Shown here: piece by piece, positions 59,779-64,000 of the stretch | Position numbering within the stretch: the stretch's first letter is position 1 | Layout: every line of letters starts with the position of its first letter | Assembly (NCBI GenBank): GCA_035771175.1 | Contig: CM069612.1 | Coordinates: 31,847,341-31,911,340, forward strand | Source of the DNA: Paratinospora sagittata | Lineage: Eukaryota; Streptophyta; Magnoliopsida; Ranunculales; Menispermaceae | Length of the DNA: 64,000 bases | Direction of reading: 5' to 3' | Translations under genes and position numbers: made by a program | The notes under the pieces: model-generated | Database searches by the model: none | What the model was told of the DNA's origin: nothing | What the model saw: only the letters and a program-made list of their open reading frames with translations

Positions 59779-59830
59779 ATGGATCCATCTTCAGTTCAAT
59801 CCATTCCTTCAGTAGAAGAAGACGAGTGGG
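59779..59830 (+). CDS. Probable first coding exon of an unidentified gene
   Basis: ATG at 59779 opens a 17-codon exon (MDPSSVQSIPSVEEDEW plus one base) ending at a GT donor at 59831. The leader upstream is CT-rich with a telobox. Short acidic starts ending in EDDEW/EEDEW are known from several plant proteins, but the rest of the gene is not in reach: the following sequence is intron-like, then copia retrotransposon to the end of the window. Product unknown. It could also be a chance ORF. Confidence 0.35.
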
Positions 59831-60516
59831 GTTTGGTTCTATCCTTACTTTTTTTTTTTTTTTTGGCTTTCTTTTGTTCTAATAATATGCTAGTTTTCTT
59901 TCTGTTAGTTATGTTTGACTCTATTGGAAAATTTGATTTATTTCTGGTATTTTGCTTTGTTGCGATGAAATTTTGATCTGAGCAGTTTGTTCTCGGTTTT
60001 GTTGGTTTTCTTATAATGTCCTTTTGTTTCTAATAACTGTTTTTTCTTCAGTATTGTGATTGATTCAAGCAGAATCTTTGTTGATATATTGGTTATTTGG
60101 TTAAGATGCTTGAATCTGCTCCCAATTTTTAGTTAGATTTTGAGTTTTATATGTTTCATGTTGCTATTGCTGTTTGACTGGTAAATTTTATTTGTTTGAT
60201 TCATAATCGCGGTTATTGGTAATGGTAATGTCGTGAGCAGTTAGCAGAAGGTTATTGGTTTCAAGGACTGTAGACCTTTGATTGGTTGGGATGAATTTGT
60301 TTCTCTGCGATCATTGTCTTGTCTGATATTGTATTTCTTAGTCATATCTTGAGTTTTTTTTGTTTTCAACTCAAGGGACTCCTCCCTTTTATTGGTTTTG
60401 GTGGATTTGTTTGGCCGTGTTCATGTTCTGATCTGATATTTTATCTCTTAGTCATATCTTATCTTGAGGTTTTCATTTTCAAGGTCTTTATTTTTTATTA
60501 ATTTTGATGGATTTAT
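59831..60516 (+). other. Intron-like T-rich sequence
   Basis: T-rich, no coding potential, with an internal imperfect duplication (TTGATTGGTTGGGATGAATTTG near 60280 and TTATTGGTTTTGGTGGATTTG near 60388, each followed by GTCTTGTCTGATATT-like text). Reads like a long plant intron. Confidence 0.35.
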
Positions 60517-60819
60517 TGTTATACAGAATCGTGGTAAAGCATGAAAGAAAAACACGACAACAAATTTAACGTGGATTTTACAGATTGGATCTCTTGAATA
60601 GATCTCTTAGAATAGATCTCAGGAATATAAATTTAAAGAATGAAGTAAGACTCTATTTATAGGAGTATTCAAGGGTATTTGCGTAATTTAAATATATATA
60701 TTTAAATATATTTAAATCAACTAATTCGGCGCAGGCGCCGAATTGGATCAAAATGGTGGCCGCCCTCGTGGGCGGCCACCAACCCACTCTTTTTTTTTTT
60801 AACAGAGGTGAACCCCACA
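60517..60819 (-). repeat. Copia LTR, minus orientation (303 bp)
   Basis: On the minus strand it starts TGTGGGG after a purine tract (GAGGTGGAGGTGGAAAT) and ends GTATAACA. It contains CTATAAATAGAG (a TATA box), AATTCGGCGC..GCGCCGAATT and GGTGGCCGCCC..GGGCGGCCACC inverted repeats. It acts as 3' LTR for the RT/RNase H fragment at 60926-61755. Confidence 0.8.
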
Positions 60820-60925
60820 AATTTCCACCTCCACCTCATGTGGAACATGACTCCTCCACACCTGCAATATCTCTACAGATAGCAAGCTTCCTTCAAAAAA
60901 ACTGTTGCTGCCTCCATTATTGCCC

Positions 60926-61755
60926 TTAGGCACTCCGAGCTCGTGAGATGTTGATCAAGTCCAAACAATGTTGGAACTTGATTCCTGTAACCACCTTTGT
61001 AAGCATATCTGCGAGGTTATCTGCAGTCTTGATCTTTTGCAGAAGAATACTCCCTTCTTCTACTATTTCTCGAACAAAATGAAAACGAACATCAATATGC
61101 TTCGTTTGACTGTGATGAACTTGGTTCTTTGGCAAACAAATGGCACTCTGGCTGTCGCAGAAAACTTCAACATTCTTCTGCACAATTCTCAAGTCTTTAG
61201 TCAATCCATGAAGCCAGATTGCTTCCTTGAAAACTTACGTTACTGCCATGTACTCTGCCTCTGTAGTAGACAAAGCAACTGTTGACTGTAGTGTTGATCT
61301 CCGACTCACTGGTCCTCCTGCCATAGTGAAAACATAACCAGTAGTAGATCTACGCTTGTCAAGATCTCCAGCATAGTCCGAATCCACATATCCGGCTAGA
61401 TGCTTACAACTTTTCTTATTTCTCTCGAACTTTAAACCAATATCCACAGTACCATGAATATACCGTAAAATTCACTTCACTGCGTGCTAGTGACATTTAC
61501 CGGGGTTGTGCATGTAACGACTTACCATACTTATAGCATGTGAAATGTCAGGTCTGGTACACACCATAGCATACATCAAGGCACCAACTGCATTTGCATA
61601 TGGAATGTTCTCCATTTGCTTCTTCTGATCTTCAGAATTTGGTGACATTGATGTACTTAGCTTGAAATGTGGTGCCAATGGTGTGCTCACAGGTTTTGCG
61701 TCATTGCCAATGCTAAAAGTTTGAAGAACTTTCTTCAAATACTGAGTCTTGAGTC
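60926..61755 (-). pseudogene. Ty1/copia RT-RNase H C-terminal fragment
   Basis: Three minus-strand pieces follow in order. 61738-61487 is the end of the reverse transcriptase connection (PYANAVGALMYAMVCTRPD). 61447-61235 is RNase H (GYVDSDYAGDLDKRRSTTGY, ALSTTEAEYMA). 61204-60926 is its C-terminus (CDSQSAI, HIDVRFHFVRE, NLADMLTK). Stops or frameshifts separate them. The fragment is cut off upstream where LTR2 begins at 61766, in the opposite orientation. Confidence 0.88.
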
Positions 61756-61765
61756 AAACAGGTTT

Positions 61766-61998
61766 TGTGGGGTCCACCTCTGTTAAAAAAAGAAAAGAGT
61801 GGGTTGGTGGCCGCCAGAGACCATTTTGGTCCAATTCGGCGCAGGCGCCGAATTAGTTGATTTAAATATATTTAAATATATATATTTAAAATACGCAAAT
61901 ATCCCTGTGAATACAATTGCTGCCCCTCGTGGACGTAGGTAATTTGTCGAACCACGTTAAATTTGTTGTCTTGTTTTTCTTTCATGCTTCGCATAACA
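61766..61998 (+). repeat. Copia LTR, plus orientation (233 bp, internally changed)
   Basis: Starts TGTGGGGTCCACC and ends GCATAACA. The first ~145 bp and last ~45 bp match the reverse complement of 60517-60819, but the middle is replaced by a different, shorter sequence and lacks the TATA box. The GGTGGCCGCC hairpin is also reduced. It is followed by a primer-binding site, so it is the 5' LTR of the plus-strand part. Confidence 0.8.
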
Positions 61999-62001
61999 AA
62001 T

Positions 62002-62013
62002 TGGTATCAGAGC
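62002..62013 (+). other. Primer-binding site for initiator tRNA-Met
   Basis: TGGTATCAGAGC, complementary to the 3' end of plant initiator tRNA-Met, three bases after the LTR end. Standard priming site of Ty1/copia elements. Confidence 0.9.
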
Positions 62014-62302
62014 TTAGGTGAAGCTTAGGAAGAAAACAGACACTTGGTCGGATTTTTCGATATTTCGTCAAAATTTCGAGATTCTGTAACAGTGATCGGA
62101 ATTGTTTTCTGATCACTCGTGGAGGTAGCTCTCGTTTACAGGAATTCAACGCAATAAACGGCGAGAAAAACGGACAAAAAACGAACTCTCAGGAGCCGAT
62201 CAAAGTTTGCAGAAATTTCTCTGCAAATTTTTTTTTGCAGCGCAGGGAAGAAGAAGGCGGGTGAAGAAGACGAATCTGACCCGGATCCGACCCCCCGATC
62301 CA

Positions 62303-62425
62303 GACCGATACTGTTCATCACAGCCCGATACTGTTCATCCGGCCGGATACTGTTTAACCGGCCCGATACTGTTTTATCCGGCCCGATACTGTTTATCCCG
62401 GCCTCGACACTATTTATCCCGGCCC
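62303..62425 (+). repeat. Degenerate tandem repeat in copia leader
   Basis: About six or seven units of roughly 20 bp built on CCCGATACTGTTTATCCGG lie in the untranslated leader between the primer-binding site and gag. Confidence 0.8.
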
Positions 62426-62719
62426 AGCCCGTTTCGGCTCGACAGTTGACCAAATTCATTTTCGGTTGACCAACCATATCCGACTCATTTTTCGTCTGAT
62501 TTCAGCAAAGTCAGACTCGTTTCCACCATTTTCGACCGTTCCGGACGTAACCGTGCAATCAGTTTCTGCAGATTCAGCTCCTAAGTTATTGATATAGCTT
62601 AGTTGGAGTCGTTTACCATTTTTTAAAGCACTTTTCGGCGTCATACATATCTTCGGTCTTAATGGAGGAGGAAATCTCAACCACAAGCAGGCGTTGACAA
62701 AGAAGTTCAATATCCAACG

Positions 62720-63708
62720 CAAAGCTCGAGGTGGAGAAATTCAACGGCACCAACAACTTTGGCATGTGGTAATGCGAAGTTCAAGATCTATTATTCCAAG
62801 AAGGATCACATATCGCCTTAGAAACCAAGCCCAAGGATATGTCCGATGATGATTGAAATTTCGTAAATCGTCAAGCTTGTGGAACAATCAGACTCTGTTT
62901 GGCAAATGATCTAAAGTACTTTGTCATGAAAGAGACTATGACAACAAGTCTCTAGAAGAAACTGGAGGACAAGTACATGACGAAAAGTGGAGAGAACCGA
63001 CTCTACCTGAAGAAGAAGGCTGAAGAAGCTTCTACATTCTCAGTTTAATCTATAGACAATCAGTCTGATAGATGGATATTAGATTCCGGATGTTCCTATC
63101 ATATGTGTCCAAATCGACTTTGGTTCTCCAAATTGGATGAGTTCGATGGAGGAGTCGTGCTCATGGGCAACAACAATACCTTCCAAACAAAGGGTATTGG
63201 AACTATACGCCTAAAGATGCATGACGGTACAACAAGATGACTCACGGACGTTAGATATGTCCCAGATCTGAAGAAAAATCTGATCTCCCTAGGAGTCTTT
63301 GATTCCAGCGGTTATAAGGTAACCATTGAAGGTGGAGTTTTGAAGGTTGTTCGTGGAGCACTCTTGGCCATGAAGGGTACTCAGAAAGGAAATCTCTATT
63401 TCCTTGACGGACACACCGTAATCAGAAGTGTATCAGCTTGCACCAGTTCTAATGATGTTTCATCAGACACTTCCCGACTTTGGCACATGCGGCTCGGACT
63501 GTTGGAGAGAAGGCTCTTCAAACCTTGATAAAGCAAGGTTCTCTGAAAGGTGCACAAACCGGGAAACTTGACTTCTGCGAGCACTGCATCTTAGGCAAGC
63601 AGACGAGAGTCAAGTTTGGAACTGCAATCCACCGCACAAAAGGCACATTGGATTATGTTCATACAGACGTTTGGGGACCCTCTCAAAATGCTTCATTGGG
63701 AGGTAAAC
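62720..63708 (+). pseudogene. Ty1/copia gag-protease-integrase N-terminal part, broken
   Basis: gag-like frame from about 62720 (LEVEKFNGTNNFGMW, then a TAA; CGTIRLCLANDLKYFVMKET; YMTKSGENRLYLKKK) with several stops. The protease-like motif [12 protein letters not shown] is near 63070-63105. The pre-integrase section follows (DVRYVPDLKKNLISLGVF; GNLYFLDG), then a frameshift near 63505 and the integrase zinc region and start (LWHMRLG; FCEHCILGKQ; HTDVWGPS). The frame is interrupted at 63709 by another element, so the catalytic core is missing. Together with the inverted fragment at 60926-61755 it accounts for parts of one copia family. Confidence 0.85.
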
Positions 63709-64000
63709 TGTGACGCCCCGAAAATTATTTCATCTAGCCCATAACCCAATTGCATTTTTGCCCAAACTCTATGTGTTGTCTTGATATGTTTGGTGTTTGT
63801 TTGATGATTGTTTAATGTTTGTATAGTTGATGCTTGATAATGTATATAAATATATGTATCATAAATTGTATATGAGTCATGTTAAATTAAAGTATAATGC
63901 ATATGTTATGATTTATGCATGGGCTCATTAAACCATGAATTGATATGGGTTAGGATTGATTGAATAAAAGGATAAATGAAATTGAAAATTTTGTGTATTA
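63709..64000. mobile_element. Start of another LTR element inserted in copia integrase
   Basis: At 63709 the integrase sequence stops abruptly and TGTGACGCCCCGAAAATTA begins, a start typical of plant Ty3/gypsy LTRs. The rest runs to the window edge as AT-rich non-coding sequence. The other end lies outside the window. Confidence 0.5.

Noticed and set aside
1..64000. CRISPR arrays, operons, prophage or other bacterial features
   Set aside because: No spaced short repeats or polycistronic coding found; the window is plant nuclear DNA.

Overview
This is nuclear DNA from a flowering plant, almost certainly a eudicot. The evidence is plant-only gene families (LEC1-type NF-YB, TIC20-II, FAR1-related, classical arabinogalactan protein, Ole e 1-like), GT-AG introns in AT-rich spacers, a nuclear tRNA-Thr, and plant Ty1/copia, Ty3-type, Mutator-like and LINE debris. 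The species cannot be named from sequence alone. All exon boundaries were derived by hand from splice sites and reading phase.

Layout. 0.2-2.5 kb: a Trm10 tRNA methyltransferase gene (+, 3 exons) with decayed LINE sequence in intron 1. 3.5 kb: tRNA-Thr(CGU). 4.2-6.5 kb: a large inverted repeat with 750-bp arms, built from a broken viral movement-protein-like gene. 8.6-12.0 kb: NMN adenylyltransferase (+, 9 coding exons). 12.5-13.1 kb: LEC1/L1L-type NF-YB (-), with a long upstream region carrying RY and G-box motifs. 16.5-17.5 kb: two small genes (+), an OSR/ARGOS-like membrane protein and a Cys/Pro-rich secreted protein. 20.0-20.6 kb: TIC20-II (-). 22.0-22.6 kb: classical AGP (-). 23-25 kb: small non-autonomous elements. 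26.4-28.6 kb: a CPSF6/CFIm68-like RRM protein (+), with a relic of a similar RRM in antisense about 2.2 kb downstream. 32.2-45.8 kb: a DEK-domain chromatin protein (-, 11 coding exons). Its 7.4-kb second intron holds the 3' part of an LTR retrotransposon with an antisense ORF, and a Mutator-like element carrying an ankyrin-gene fragment. 48.0-49.4 kb: Ole e 1-like protein (+). 51.7-53.8 kb: FAR1-related protein (+). 56.6-58.7 kb: a 5'-truncated, disabled TAF6 copy (+). 59.8 kb: a possible first exon whose intron is invaded by copia retrotransposon halves in inverted orientation (60.5-63.7 kb), themselves cut by another LTR at 63.7 kb.

The working genes are mostly housekeeping or development genes: tRNA modification, NAD synthesis, plastid protein import, mRNA 3'-end processing and chromatin, plus one embryo regulator and cell-wall proteins. 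They form no operon-like pathway. Several neighbours (Trm10 with L1L; DEK with the CPSF6-like gene; NMNAT) are, as far as I recall, also close together in Arabidopsis, so the block looks like conserved microsynteny padded with transposons. The features most worth a second look are the virus-derived inverted repeat (a possible hairpin small-RNA locus), the gene-capturing TIR element, the disabled TAF6 copy, the antisense RRM relic and the inverted copia halves.
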